Assembly: GCA_032718475.1 (NCBI GenBank)
Contig: JAUCBJ010000565.1
Coordinates: 1-32,621 of the forward strand
Reading direction: 5' to 3'
DNA length: 32,621 nt
DNA from: Nemertoderma westbladi
Lineage: Eukaryota; Xenacoelomorpha; Nemertodermatida; Nemertodermatidae
This document shows, piece after piece, positions 16,641-29,200 of the stretch. Positions within the stretch are counted from its first letter, which is position 1, and every line of letters starts with the position of its first letter. The position numbers and the translations under genes are program-made. A model generated the notes under the pieces. That model had not been told where the DNA came from, ran no database searches, and worked only from the letters and a program-made list of their open reading frames with translations.

Positions 16641-19600
16641 CAAACTCTTTCTATCCCCGTCAAACACTTTCTATCCCCATCAAACTCTTTCTAGCGCATC
16701 AATCTCTTTCTACTGTAGCCCCATCTAACTCTTTCTAGCCCGTGAATCACTTTCTAGCCCCATCAAACTCTTTCTAGCCCCGTCAAACTCTTTCTATCCT
16801 CATCAAACTCTTTCTAGCCCATCAATCTCTTTCTACTGTAGCCCCATCAAACTCTTTGTAGCCCGTCAATCTCTTTCTAGCCCCATCAAACTCTTTCTAG
16901 CCCGTCAATCTCTTTCTAGCCCCATCAAACTCTTTCTAGCCCGTCAATCTCTTTCTAGCCCCATCAAACTCTTTCTATCCCCATCAAACTCTTTCTAGCC
17001 CGTCAATCTCTTTCTATCCCCATCAAACTCTTTCTAGCTCCATCAAACTCTTTCTAGCCCGTCAATCTCTTTCTATCCCCATCAAACTCTTTCTAACCCG
17101 TCAATCTCTTTCTAGCTCCATCAAACTCTTTCTAGCCCTTCAATCTCTTTCTCGCCCCATCAAACTCTTTCTAGCCCGTCAATCTCTTTCTATCCCCATC
17201 TAACTCTTTCTAGCCCGACAATCTCTTTCTCGCCCCATCAAACTCTTTCTAACCGGTCAATCTCTTTCTAGCCCCATCAAACTCTTTCTAGCCCGTCAAT
17301 TTCTTTCTATCCCCATCAAACTCTTTCTAACCCGTCAATCTCTTTCTAGCCCCATCAAACTCTTTCTAGCCCATCAATCTCTTTCTACTGTAGCCCCATC
17401 AAACTCTTTCTAGCCCGTCAATCTCTTTCTAGCCCCATCAAACTCTTTCTAGCTCGTCAATCTCTTTCTAGCCCCATCAAACTCTTTCTAGCCCGTCAAT
17501 CTCTTTCTAGCCCCATCAAACTCTTTCTAGCCCGTCAATCTCTTTCTAGCCCCATCAAACTCTTTCTAGCTCCATCAAACTCTTTCTAGCCCGTCAATCT
17601 CTTTCTATCCCCATCAAACTCTTTCTAACCCGTCAATCTCTTTCTAGCTCCATCAAACTCTTTCTAGCCCTTCAATCTCTTTCTCGCCCCATCAAACTCT
17701 TTCTAGCCCGTCAATCTCTTTCTATCCCCATCTAACTCTTTCTAGCCCGACAATCTCTTTCTCGCCCCATCAAACTCTTTCTAACCGGTCAATCTCTTTC
17801 TAGCCCCATCAAACTCTTTCTAGCCCGTCAATTTCTTTCTATCCCCATCAAACTCTTTCTAGCCCGACAATCTCTTTCTCGCCCCATCAAACTCTTTCTA
17901 ACCGGTCAATCTCTTTCTAGCCCCATCAAACTCTTTCTAGCCCGTCAACTTCTTTCTATCCCCATCAAACTCTTTCTAGCCCGACAATCTCTTTCTCGCC
18001 CCATCAAACTCTTTCTAACCGGTCAATCTCTTTCTAGCCCGTCAATCTCTTTCTATCCCCATCAAACTCTTTCTAACCCGTCAATCTCTTTCTAGCTCCA
18101 TCAAACTCTTTCTAGCCCTTCAATCTCTTTCTCGCCCCATCAAACTCTTTCTAGCCCGTCAATCTCTTTCTATCCCCATCTAACTCTTTCTAGCCCGACA
18201 ATCTCTTTCTCGCCCCATCAAACTCTTTCTAACCGGTCAATCTCTTTCTAGCCCCATCAAACTCTTTCTAGCCCGTCAATTTCTTTCTATCCCCATCTAA
18301 CTCTTTCTAGCCCGACAATCTCTTTCTCGCCCCATCAAACTCTTTCTAACCGGTCAATCTCTTTCTAGCCCCATCAAACTCTTTCTAGCCCGTCAATTTC
18401 TTTCTATCCCCATCAAACTCTTTCTAACCCGTCAATCTCTTTCTAGCCCCATCAAACTCTTTCTAGCCCATCAATCTCTTTCTACTGTAGCCCCATCAAA
18501 CTCTTTCTAGCCCGTCAATCTCTTTCTAGCCCCATCAAACTCTTTCTAGCTCGTCAATCTCTTTCTAGCCCCATCAAACTCTTTCTAGCCCGTCAATCTC
18601 TTTCTAGCCCCATCAAACTCTTTCTAGCCCGTCAATCTCTTTCTAGCCCCATCAAACTCTTTCTAGCCCATCAATCTCTTTCTACTGTAGCCCCATCAAA
18701 CTCTTTCTAGCCCGTCAATCTCTTTCTAGCCCCATCAAACTCTTTCTAGCCCGTCAATCTCTTTCTAGCCCCATCAAACTCTTTCTAGCCCATCAATCTC
18801 TTTCTACTGTAGCCCCATCAAACTCTTTCTAGCCCGTCAATCTCTTTCTAGCCCCATCAAACTCTTTCTAGCCCGTCAATATCTTTCTAGCCCCATCAAA
18901 CTCTTTCTAGCCCGTCAATCTCTTTCTAGCCCCATCAAACTCTTTCTATCCCCATCAAACTCTTTCTAGCCCGTCAATCTCTTTCTATCCCCATCAAATT
19001 CTTTCTAACCCGTCAATCTCTTTCTAGCTCCATCAAACTCTTTCTAGCCCGTCAATCTCTTTCTATCCCCATCAAACTCTTTCTAACCCGTCAATCTCTT
19101 TCTAGCTCCATCAAACTCTTTCTAGCCCTTCAATCTCTTTCTCGCCCCATCAAACTCTTTCTAGCCCGTCAATCTCTTTCTAGCCCCATCAAACTCTTTC
19201 TAGCCCGTCAATTTCTTTCTATCCCCATCAAACTCTTTCTAGCCCGTCAATCTCTTTCTCGCCCCATCAAACTCTTTCTAGCCCGTCAATATCTTTCTAG
19301 CCCCATCATCATCAATCTCTTTCTATCCCCACCAATCTCTATCAAGCCCGTCAATCTCTTTCTAGCCCGTCAATATCTTTCTAGCCCCATCATCATCAAT
19401 CTCTTTCTATCCCCATCAATCTCTATCAAGCCCGTCAATATCTTTCTAGCCCCATCAAACTCTTTCTAGCCCGTCAATTTCTTTCTCGTCCCATCAAACT
19501 CTTTCTAGCCCGTCAATATCTTTCTAGCCCCATCATCATCAATCTCTTTCTATCCCCATCAATCTCTTTCAAGCCCGTCAATCTCTTTCTAGCCCCATCA

Positions 19601-19880
19601 AACTCGTTCTAGCCCGTCAATCTCTTTCTAGCCCCATCAAACTCTTTCCAGCCCGTCAATCTCTTTCTAGCCTCATCAAACTCTTTCTAGCACGTCAATT
19701 TCTTTCTATCCCCATCAAACTCTTTCTAGCCCGTCAATCTCTTTCTCGCCCCATCAAACTCTTTCTAGCCCGTCAATATCTTTCTAGCCCCATCATCATC
19801 AATCTCTTTCTATCCCCATCAATCTCTATCAAGCCCGTCAATCTCTTTCTAGCCCGTCAATATCTTTCTAGCCCCATCAT
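16641..19880. repeat. Higher-order satellite block B (3,237 bp)
   Basis: Near-identical copy of block A. It begins with an abrupt switch from CCCCATCATCATC-type sequence to CCCCATCAAACTC at about 16640. Past the point where A ends, B continues into further CATCATCATC monomers. Confidence 0.85.
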
Positions 19881-21770
19881 CATCAATCTCTTTCTATCCC
19901 CATCAATCTCTATCAAGCCCGTCAATATCTTTCTAGCCCCATCAAACTCGTTCTAGCCCGTCAATCTCTTTCTAGCCCCATCAAACTCTTTCTAGTCCGT
20001 CAATCTCTTTCTATCCCCATCAAACTTTTTCTAGCCCGTCAATCTCTTTCTATCCCCATCAAACTCTTTCTAGCGCATCAATCTATTTCTACTGGTGCCC
20101 CATCAAACTCTTTCTAGCCCGTCAATCTCTTTCTCGCCCCATCAAACTCTTTCTAGCCCGTCAATCTCTTTCTATCCCCATCAAACTCTTTCTAGCGCAT
20201 CAATCTCTTTCTACTGGTGCCCCATCAAACTCTTTCTAGCCCGTCAATATCTTTCTAGCCCCATCAAACTCTTTCTATCCCGCCAATCTCTTTCTAGCCC
20301 CATCAAACTCTTTCTAGCCCCATCAAACTCTTTCTAGCCCGTCAATCTCTTTCTAGCCCCATCAAACTCTTTCTATCCCCGTCAAACTCATTTTATCCCC
20401 ATCAAACTCTTTCTAGCGCATCAATCTCTTTCTACTGTAACCCCATCAAACTCTTTCTAGCCCGTCAATCTCTTTCTAGCCCCATCAAACTCTTTCTAGC
20501 CCGTCAATCTATTTCTAGCCCCATCAAACTCTTTCTAGCGCATCAATCTCTTTCTACTGTAGCCCCATCAAACTCTTTCTAGCCCGTCAATCTCTTTCTA
20601 GCCCCATCAAACTCTTTCTAGCCCGTCAATCTCTTTTTAGCCCCATCAATCTCTTTCTCGCCCCGTCAAACTCTTTCTAGCCCCGTCAAACTCTTTCTAT
20701 CCCCATCAAACTCTTTCTAGCGCATCAATTTCTTTCTACTGTAGCCCCATCAAACTCTTTCTAGCCCGTCAATCTCTTTCTAGCCCCATCAAACTCTTTC
20801 TAGCCCGTCAATCTCTTTCTAGCCCCATCAAACTCTTTCTAGCCCGTCAATCTCTTTCTAGCCCCATCAAACTCTTTCTATCCCCGTCAAACTCTTTCTA
20901 TCCCCATCAAACTCTTTCTAGCGCATCAATATCTTTCTACTGTAGCCCCATCTAACTCTTTCTAGCCCGTGAATCACTTTCTAGCCCCGTCAAACTCTTT
21001 CTAGCCCCGTCAAACTCTTTCTATCCCCATCAAACTCTTTCTAGCGCATTAATCTCTTTCTACTGTAGCCCCATCAAACTCTTTCTAGCCCGTCAATCTC
21101 TTTCTAGCCCCATTAAACTCTTTCTAGCCCGTCAATCTCTTTCTAGCCCCATCAAACTCTTTCTAGCCCGTCAATCTCTTTCTAGCCCCATCAAACTCTT
21201 TCTATCCCCGTCAAACTCTTTCTATACCCATCAAACTCTTTCTAGCGCATCAATATCTTTCTACTGTAGCCCCATCTAACTCTTTCTAGCCCGTGAATCA
21301 CTTTCTAGCCCCATCAAACTCTTTCTAGCCCCGTCAAACTCTTTCTATCCTCATCAAACTCTTTCTAGCCCATCAATCTCTTTCTACTGTAGCCCCATCA
21401 AACTCTTTCTAGCCCGTCAATCTCTTTCTAGCCCAATCAAACTCTTTCTAGCCCGTCAATCTCTTTCTAGCCCCATCAAACTCTTTCTAGCCCGTCAATC
21501 TCTTTCTAGCCCCATCAAACTCTTTCCATCCCCATCAAACTCTCTCTATCTCGTCAATCTCTTTCTAGCCCCATCAAACTCTTTCCAGCCCGTCAATCTC
21601 TTTCTAGCCTCATCAAACTCTTTCTAGCACGTAAATTTCTTTCTATTCCCATCAAACTCTTTCTAGCCCGTCAATCTCTTTCTCGCCCCATCAAACTCTT
21701 TCTAGCCCGTCAATATCTTTCTAGCCCCATCATCATCAATCTCTTTCTATCCCCATCAATCTCTTTCAAG
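18510..21770. repeat. Higher-order satellite block C1 (3,260-bp register)
   Basis: From about 18510 a second register of duplication holds, with offset 3,260 bp. TCTTTCTAGCTCGTC lies at 18541 and 21801, CCCACCAATC at 19328 and 22588, and the GGTGCCCCATC start at 20095 and 23355. The block overlaps B, so the array grew by at least two unequal exchanges. Confidence 0.8.
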
Positions 21771-24700
21771 CCCGTCAATCTCTTTCTAGCCCCATCAAAC
21801 TCTTTCTAGCTCGTCAATCTCTTTCTAGCCCCATCAAACTCTTTCTAGCCCGTCAATCTCTTTCTAGCCCCATCAAACTCTTTCTAGCCCGTCAATCTCT
21901 TTCTAGCCCCATCAAACTCTTTCTAGCCCATCAATCTCTTTCTACTGTAGCCCCATCAAACTCTTTCTAGCCCGTCAATCTCTTTCTAGCCCCATCAAAC
22001 TCTTTCTAGCCCGTCAATCTCTTTCTAGCCCCATCAAACTCTTTCTAGCCCATCAATCTCTTTCTACTGTAGCCCCATCAAACTCTTTCTAGCCCGTCAA
22101 TCTCTTTCTAGCCCCATCAAACTCTTTCTAGCCCGTCAATCTCTTTCTAGCCCCATCAAACTCTTTCTAGCCCGTCAATCTCTTTCTAGCCCCATCAAAC
22201 TCTTTCTATCCCCATCAAACTCTTTCTAGCCCGTCAATCTCTTTCTATCCCCATCAAATTCTTTCTAACCCGTCAATCTCTTTCTAGCTCCATCAAACTC
22301 TTTCTAGCCCGTCAATCTCTTTCTATCCCCATCAAACTCTTTCTAACCCGTCAATCTCTTTCTAGCTCCATCAAACTCTTTCTAGCCCTTCAATCTCTTT
22401 CTCGCCCCATCAAACTCTTTCTAGCCCGTCAATCTCTTTCTAGCCCCATCAAACTCTTTCTAGCCCGTCAATTTCTTTCTATCCCCATCAAACTCTTTCT
22501 AGCCCGTCAATCTCTTTCTCGCCCCATCAAACTCTTTCTAGCCCGTCAATATCTTTCTAGCCCCATCATCATCAATCTCTTTCTATCCCCACCAATCTCT
22601 ATCAAGCCCGTCAATCTCTTTCTAGCCCGTCAATATCTTTCTAGCCCCATCATCATCAATCTCTTTCTATCCCCATCAATCTCTATCAAGCCCGTCAATA
22701 TCTTTCTAGCCCCATCAAACTCTTTCTAGCCCGTCAATTTCTTTCTCGCCCCATCAAACTCTTTCTAGCCCGTCAATATCTTTCTAGCCCCATCATCATC
22801 AATCTCTTTCTATCCCCATCAATCTCTTTCAAGCCCGTCAATCTCTTTCTAGCCCCATCAAACTCGTTCTAGCCCGTCAATCTCTTTCTAGCCCCATCAA
22901 ACTCTTTCCAGCCCGTCAATCTCTTTCTAGCCTCATCAAACTCTTTCTAGCACGTCAATTTCTTTCTATCCCCATCAAACTCTTTCTAGCCCGTCAATCT
23001 CTTTCTCGCCCCATCAAACTCTTTCTAGCCCGTCAATATCTTTCTAGCCCCATCATCATCAATCTCTTTCTATCCCCATCAATCTCTATCAAGCCCGTCA
23101 ATCTCTTTCTAGCCCGTCAATATCTTTCTAGCCCCATCATCATCAATCTCTTTCTATCCCCATCAATCTCTATCAAGCCCGTCAATATCTTTCTAGCCCC
23201 ATCAAACTCGTTCTAGCCCGTCAATCTCTTTCTAGCCCCATCAAACTCTTTCTAGTCCGTCAATCTCTTTCTATCCCCATCAAACTCTTTCTAGCCCGTC
23301 AATCTCTTTCTATCCCCATCAAACTCTTTCTAGCGCATCAATCTCTTTCTACTGGTGCCCCATCAAACTCTTTCTAGCCCGTCAATCTCTTTCTCGCCCC
23401 ATCAAACTCTTTCTAGCCCGTCAATCTCTTTCTATCCCCATCAAACTCTTTCTAGCGCATCAATCTCTTTCTACTGGTGCCCCATCAAACTCTTTCTAGC
23501 CCGTCAATATCTTTCTAGCCCCATCAAACTCTTTCTAGCCCGCCAATCTCTTTCTAGCCCCATCAAACTCTTTCTAGCCCCATCAAACTCTTTCTAGCCC
23601 GTCAATCTCTTTCTAGCCCCATCAAACTCTTTCTATCCCCGTCAAACTCATTTTATCCCCATCAAACTCTTTCTAGCGCATCAATCTCTTTCTACTGTAG
23701 CCCCATCAAACTCTTTCTAGCCCGTCAATCTCTTTCTAGCCCCATCAAACTCTTTCTAGCCCGTCAATCTATTTCTAGCCCCATCAAACTCTTTCTAGCG
23801 CATCAATCTCTTTCTACTGTAGCCCCATCAAACTCTTTCTAGCCCGTCAATCTCTTTCTAGCCCCATCAAACTCTTTCTAGCCCGTCAATCTCTTTTTAG
23901 CCCCATCAATATCTTTCTCGCCCCGTCAAACTCTTTCTAGCCCCGTCAAACTCTTTCTATCCCCATCAAACTCTTTCTAGCGCATCAATCTCTTTCTACT
24001 GTAGCCCCATCAAACTCTTTCTAGCCCGTCAATCTCTTTCTAGCCCCATCAAACTCTTTCTAGCCCGTCAATCTCTTTCTAGCCCCATCAAACTCTTTCT
24101 AGCCCGTCAATCTCTTTCTAGCCCCATCAAACTCTTTCTATCCCCGTCAAACTCTTTCTATCCCCATCAAACTCTTTCTAGCGCATCAATATCTTTCTAC
24201 TGTAGCCCCATCTAACTCTTTCTAGCCCGTGAATCACTTTCTAGCCCCGTCAAACTCTTTCTAGCCCCGTCAAACTCTTTCTATCCCCATCAAACTCTTT
24301 CTAGCGCATCAATCTCTTTCTACTGTAGCCCCATCAAACTCTTTCTAGCCCGTCAATCTCTTTCTAGCCCCATCAAACTCTTTCTAGCCCGTCAATCTCT
24401 TTCTAGCCCCATCAAACTCTTTCTAGCCCGTCAATCTCTTTCTAGCCCCATCAAACTCTTTCTATCCCCGTCAAACTCTTTCTATCCCCATCAAACTCTT
24501 TCTAGCGCATCAATATCTTTCTACTGTAGCCCCATCTAACTCTTTCTAGCCCGTGAATCACTTTCTCGCCCCATCAAACTCTTTCTATCCCCGTCAAACA
24601 CTTTCTATCCCCATCAAACTCTTTCTAGCGCATCAATCTCTTTCTACTGTAGCCCCATCAAACTCTTTCTAGCCCGTCAATCTCTTTCTAGCCCCATCTA

Positions 24701-25020
24701 ACTCTTTCTAGCCCGTCAATCTCTTTCTAGCCCCATCAAACTCTTTCTATCCCCGTCAAACTCTTTCTATACCCATCAAACTCTTTCTAGCGCATCAATC
24801 TCTTTCTACTGTAGCCCCATCATACTCTTTCTAGCCCGTCAATCTCTTTCTAGCCCCATCAAACTCTTTCTAGCCCGTCAATCTCTTTCTAGCCCCGTCA
24901 AACTCTTTCTAGCCCCGTCAAACTCTTTCTATCCCCATCAAACTCTTTCTAGCGCATCAATCTCTTTCTACTGTAGCCCCATCAAACTCTTTCTAGCCCG
25001 TCAATCTCTTTCTAGCCCCA
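21771..25020. repeat. Higher-order satellite block C2 with a 486-bp extra segment
   Basis: Matches C1 at offset 3,260 to about 24565. After that the offset becomes 3,746 (TCTAACTCTT at 21275 and 25021; TCTTTCCATC at 21521 and 25267), so about 486 bp of additional monomers were gained here or lost from C1. Confidence 0.75.
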
Positions 25021-27470
25021 TCTAACTCTTTCTAGCCCGTGAATCACTTTCTAGCCCCATCAAACTCTTTCTAGCCCCGTCAAACTCTTTCTATCCTCAT
25101 CAAACTCTTTCTAGCCCATCAATCTCTTTCTACTGTAGCCCCATCAAACTCTTTCTAGCCCGTCAATCTCTTTCTAGCCCAATCAAACTCTTTCTAGCCC
25201 GTCAATCTCTTTCTAGCCCCATCAAATTCTTTCTAGCCCGTCAATCTCTTTCTAGCCCCATCAAACTCTTTCCATCCCCATCAAACTCTTTCTATCTCGT
25301 CAATCTCTTTCTAGCCCCATCAAACTCTTTCCAGCCCGTCAATCTCTTTCTAGCCTCATCAAACTCTTTCTAGCACGTAAATTTCTTTCTATTCCCATCA
25401 AACTCTTTCTAGCCCGTCAATCTCTTTCTCGCCACATCAAACTCTTTCTAGCCCGTCAATATCTTTCTAGCCCCATCATCATCAATCTCTTTCTATCCCC
25501 ATCAATCTCTTTCAAGCCCGTCAATCTCTTTCTAGCCCCATCAAACTCGTTCTAGCCCGTCAATCTCTTTCTAGCCCCATCAAACTCTTTCCAGCCCGTC
25601 AATCTCTTTCTAGCCTCATCAAACTCTTTCTAGCACGTCAATTTCTTTCTATCCCCATCAAACTCTTTCTAGCCCGTCAATCTCTTTCTCGCTCCATCAA
25701 ACTCTTTCTAGCCCGTCAATATCTTTCTAGCCCCATCATCATCAATCTCTTTCTATCCCCATCAATCTCTTTCAAGCCCGTCAATCTCTTTCTAGCCCCA
25801 TCAAACTCGTTCTAGCCCGTCAATCACTTTCTAGCCCCATCAAACTCTTTCTAGCCCCGTCAAACTCTTTCTATCCTCATCAAACTCTTTCTAGCCCATC
25901 AATCTCTTTCTACTGTAGCCCCATCAAACTCTTTCTAGCCCGTCAATCTCTTTCTAGCCCCATCAAACTCTTTCTAGCCCGTCAATCTCTTTCTAGCCCC
26001 ATCAAACTCTTTCTAGCCCGTCAATCTCTTTCTAGCCCCATCAAACTCTTTCCATCCCCATCAAACTCTTTCTATCTCGTCAATCTCTTTCTAGCCCCAT
26101 CAAACTCTTTCCAGCACGTCAATCTCTTTCTAGCCTCATCAAACTCTTTCTAGCACGTCAATTTCTTTCTATCCCCATCAAACTCTTTCTAGCCCGTCAA
26201 TCTCTTTCTAGCCCGTCAATATCTTTCTAGCCCCATCATCATCAATCTCTTTCTATCTTCATCAATCTCTTTCAAGCCCGTCAACCTTTTTCTAGCCCCA
26301 TCAAACTCGTTCTAGCCCGTCAATCTCTTTCTAGCCCCATCAAACTCGTTCTAGCCCGTCAATCTCTTTCTAGCCCCATCAAACTCTTTCTAACCCGTCA
26401 ATCTCTTTCTATCCTCATCAAACTCTTTCTAGCCCGTCAATCTCTTTCTATCCCCATCATCATCAATCTCTTTCTATCCCCATCAATCTCTTTCAAGCCC
26501 GTCAATCTCTTTCTAGCCCCATCAAACTCGTTCTAGCCCGTCAATCTCTTTCTAGCCCCATCAAACTCGTTCTAGCCCGTCAATCTCTTTCTAGCCCCAT
26601 CAAACTCTTTCTAACTCGTCAATCTCTTTCAAGCCCGCCAATCTCTTTCTAGCCCCATCAAACTCGTTCTAGCCCGTCAATCTCTTTCTAGCCCCATCAA
26701 ACTCGTTCTAGCCCGTCAATCTCTTTCTAGCCCCATCAAACTCTTTCTAACTCGTCAAACTTGTTCTAGCCCGTCAATCTCTTTCTCGCCCCATCAAACT
26801 CTTTCTAGCCCGTCAATATCTTTCTAGCCCCATCATCATCAATCTCTTTCTATCCCCATCAATCTCTTTCAAGCCCGTCAATCTCTTTCTAGCCCCATCA
26901 AACTCGTTCTAGCCCGTCAATCTCTTTCTAGCCCCATCAAACTCGTTCTAGCCCGTCAATCTCTTTCTAGCCCCATCAAACTCTTTCTAACCCGTCAATC
27001 TCTTTCTATCCTCATCAAACTCTTTCTAGCCCGTCAATCTCTTTCTATCCCCATCATCATCAATCTCTTTCTATCCCCATCAATCTCTTTCAAGCCCGTC
27101 AATCTCTTTCTAGCCCCATCAAACTCGTTCTAGCCCGTCAATCTCTTTCTAGCCCCATCAAACTCGTTCTAGCCCGTCAATCTCTTTCTAGCCCCATCAA
27201 ACTCTTTCTAACCCGTCAATCTCTTTCTATCCTCATCAAACTCTTTCTAGCCCGTCAATCTCTTTCTATCCCCATCATCATCAATCTCTTTCTATCCCCA
27301 TCAATCTCTTTCTATCCCCATCAATCTCTTTCAAGCCCGTCAATCTCTTTCTAGCCCCATCAAACTCGTTCTAGCCCGTCAATCTCTTTCTAGCCCCATC
27401 AAACTCGTTCTAGCCCGTCAATCTCTTTCTAGCCCCATCAAACTCTTTCTAACTCGTCAAACTCTTTCCA

Positions 27471-27776
27471 AATTCTCGTCGCGGCACTCTTATTTAAACA
27501 ACGTCGTAATCTTTCAAGGCACGTCACACTCATTCACAGTAATAAACATAAAGGAAAAGAGTGCCACTTATAAAAGAAAGATGGCTGAGATTAGTACCGC
27601 GTTATACTGTTGTAACATTATGTACTGTAGGCCTACTGTGCCAGTAGCCTAATGTAGACCCATAGCCATTCCCATTGAACGGGTCTTATTTACTTAGTTT
27701 TCTCCACTCCATTAATTAATATCAACTTTATTACCACAATATCGAGTTTAGTACAATTTAGATAATTTCTTTATAG
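27471..27776. other. Right flank of the satellite, end of the last intron
   Basis: Contains diverged CGTCGCGGCACTCTT and CACGTCACACTCATTC words that resemble the MITE termini, one GTAGGCCTACTG palindrome near 27628, then AT-rich sequence up to the acceptor TTTCTTTATAG. No gene is seen. Confidence 0.6.
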
Positions 27777-27912
27777 ATGTTTAAAGAAGATTATAACAGC
27801 CGATGATTCCGACTCCAGCGTGTCAGATAATTTGGATGAAAATGAAATGAAAACTATTGAAACTCGTGGAACTCAATCGGAAAACGATAAATTAAACCCA
27901 AATTCTCTATGA
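27777..27912 (+). CDS. SLC10A-like: SLC10-family cotransporter, terminal exon (C-terminal tail, residues 221-265)
   Basis: Follows the acceptor TAATTTCTTTATAG. The first base completes the arginine codon left open (AG) by the exon ending at 9938, and the frame runs 44 codons to a TGA at 27910-27912. The product starts CLKKIIT and continues with a very acidic, serine-rich stretch (ADDSDSSVSDNLDENEMK) ending NPNSL. Such acidic tails with casein-kinase-2-like sites are plausible cytoplasmic tails, but they are not conserved enough to prove homology. Support comes from phase match, splice site, stop and the nearby poly(A) signal. The main risk is that the true partner exon lies elsewhere. Confidence 0.7.
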
Positions 27913-28001
27913 TCATCAACAGTGTCATTATCCTGTTTAGTTTATCTTCCATTTGGAACAGCAACACTTTGTAATCAGTTAAAGTGCAATTATTTGGGTT
28001 A

Positions 28002-28007
28002 AATAAA
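28002..28007 (+). other. Candidate poly(A) signal of the SLC10-family gene
   Basis: AATAAA about 90 nt downstream of the TGA at 27912, followed by a TA-rich stretch. Fits a short 3' UTR and supports 27777-27912 as the terminal exon. Confidence 0.6.
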
Positions 28008-28019
28008 TATAATTAGTAT

Positions 28020-29180
28020 TATTTTAGAATTAGTGATAGTTTGAACTGATTGAGTTGACTCCAAATGACTCATATTATGTCACCACTAGTGATTTCATCC
28101 CTGGCCTTGGATTCGCATCTCTGGTTCCAGAATTCATGGTTTCGCGCGCCGCATGGGAAATTATCATTTGGCAATAAAATGGGAAGAATTTAGCTAGGAC
28201 TGATTCCGAAACGAGGGTTACACAATAGCGTATCGAAGATTGCACCATCGAAAATACATTACACATGTCATGAAAGTCATGAAATACGAGTGTGGTGCCC
28301 TCTATTTGGTTACAAATTACGAGTTATAAAAATTATTTAAGTTGGTAATTTTAATAGAATTATTATATTGTAGTGATTGATTACTGTTCCTCTGTTGTTA
28401 CGGTAGTTCAACACGTTCGTGGGGCGTCGGGCAGCACGCGAACTTTGGAAAAAAAATAAATTTGATCTTCTCCAGTCAAAAGTTCCAGAAGTATTTGACC
28501 GTAACTTTAAAAAATATTGCAACATTTTTCTTTAGTATGCCCATACAAAATTTGGTTGAAAATGGTTAAAATCCTCAAAAGTTATTTACGAGTGAATTTT
28601 TAATTACAGACGGACAGACAGACAGACGGACATGAAATTTTGCCCTATTTACTAATTAGAATTGTGCGCTCAGGCTCGCCTTTACTGAGTGGCTCGCCCC
28701 ACAAACTTCGCAACAAATACATAATAGACACATAACCTAGGAGAATGGACTGCCGTTAGAGTGGAATCTAGTATCAGAACGACGGTCTCTTAATGTAGAT
28801 AACTGATGAGGCTGCATGCAACATATTTTTAGATGAAAATATTTTTTTCATAGGAAGGACTTCCTGAGAAAAAATGGCCCGTATTTTCGGCTGGCCCTAA
28901 GGACGTGCCTTGTATGCCTTAAAATCCGGCACTGGCTTGGGATTTCTTCATTTTTTCTTGTTATTCTTTATAGTCTTTTGTGTGCTGGATATTTAGTTCG
29001 TTAGCATTTAGAGTGGTTTCTCGTGGCACAGCGCTGGTACGAGGCGGTTTAACGTAGACTTGTGTAAGCTGAGAGTTATTTTCAAGTAGGAAGCTTTATT
29101 TTCTCCATGTTGTGGAAATCTTTTGGTTTCAGGTGCGGCCATATGAGATGACTTGTTGACTGTTATAATGAAATGTCTCG
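28020..29180. other. Intergenic sequence without a recognised gene
   Basis: Mixed-composition DNA with short spurious frames only. A (CAGA)n-type microsatellite near 28612-28633 follows a stretch reading GAGTGAATTTTTAATTACAGA, in the way some element tails end. The words AAATTTTGCCC and GTGGCTCGCCCCAC are noted but not explained. Confidence 0.5.
28612..28633. repeat. CAGA/CGGA tetranucleotide microsatellite
   Basis: ACAGACGGACAGACAGACAG continues for a few bases, mixing CAGA and CGGA units. Similar CAGACAGA runs recur at about 30500, 30650 and 30795, attached to another repeat family. Confidence 0.85.
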
Positions 29181-29200
29181 TTTACGGCCAGCCTGCCTCC

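Larger units (their letters stand above)
13120..27470. repeat. 14.3-kb pyrimidine-rich satellite, 19/20-bp monomers
   Basis: Alternating monomers CCCCATCAAACTCTTTCTAG (20 bp) and CCCGTCAATCTCTTTCTAG (19 bp) form a 39-bp dimer, giving roughly 730 monomers by division. Variants include TATCCCC, CTCGCCCC, TAACCCG, GCGCATCAA, ACTGTAGCCCC, CATCATCATCAATC and TATCAAGCCCG. The plus strand is strongly C/T-rich and G-poor. Because 39 is a multiple of three, open frames up to 86 codons appear, but all are repeat artefacts ended by TAG or TGA. It lies wholly inside the last SLC10 intron in sense orientation. It ends in CGTCAAACTCTTTCC, followed by CGTCGCGGCACTCTT at about 27477. Confidence 0.97.
9939..27776 (+). 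other. Last SLC10 intron, 17.8 kb, mostly satellite
   Basis: Bounded by the GTACTG donor and the TAATTTCTTTATAG acceptor, with matching phase 2. The first 290 bp hold no recognised feature. After that come the repeat mosaic (10.2-13.1 kb) and the 14.3-kb satellite array listed separately. The intron assignment depends on the terminal exon at 27777 being correct. Confidence 0.7.

Noticed and set aside
13120-27470. CRISPR-like array of short repeats
   Set aside because: The units are contiguous 19/20-bp tandem monomers with no unique spacers, and the window is clearly eukaryotic.
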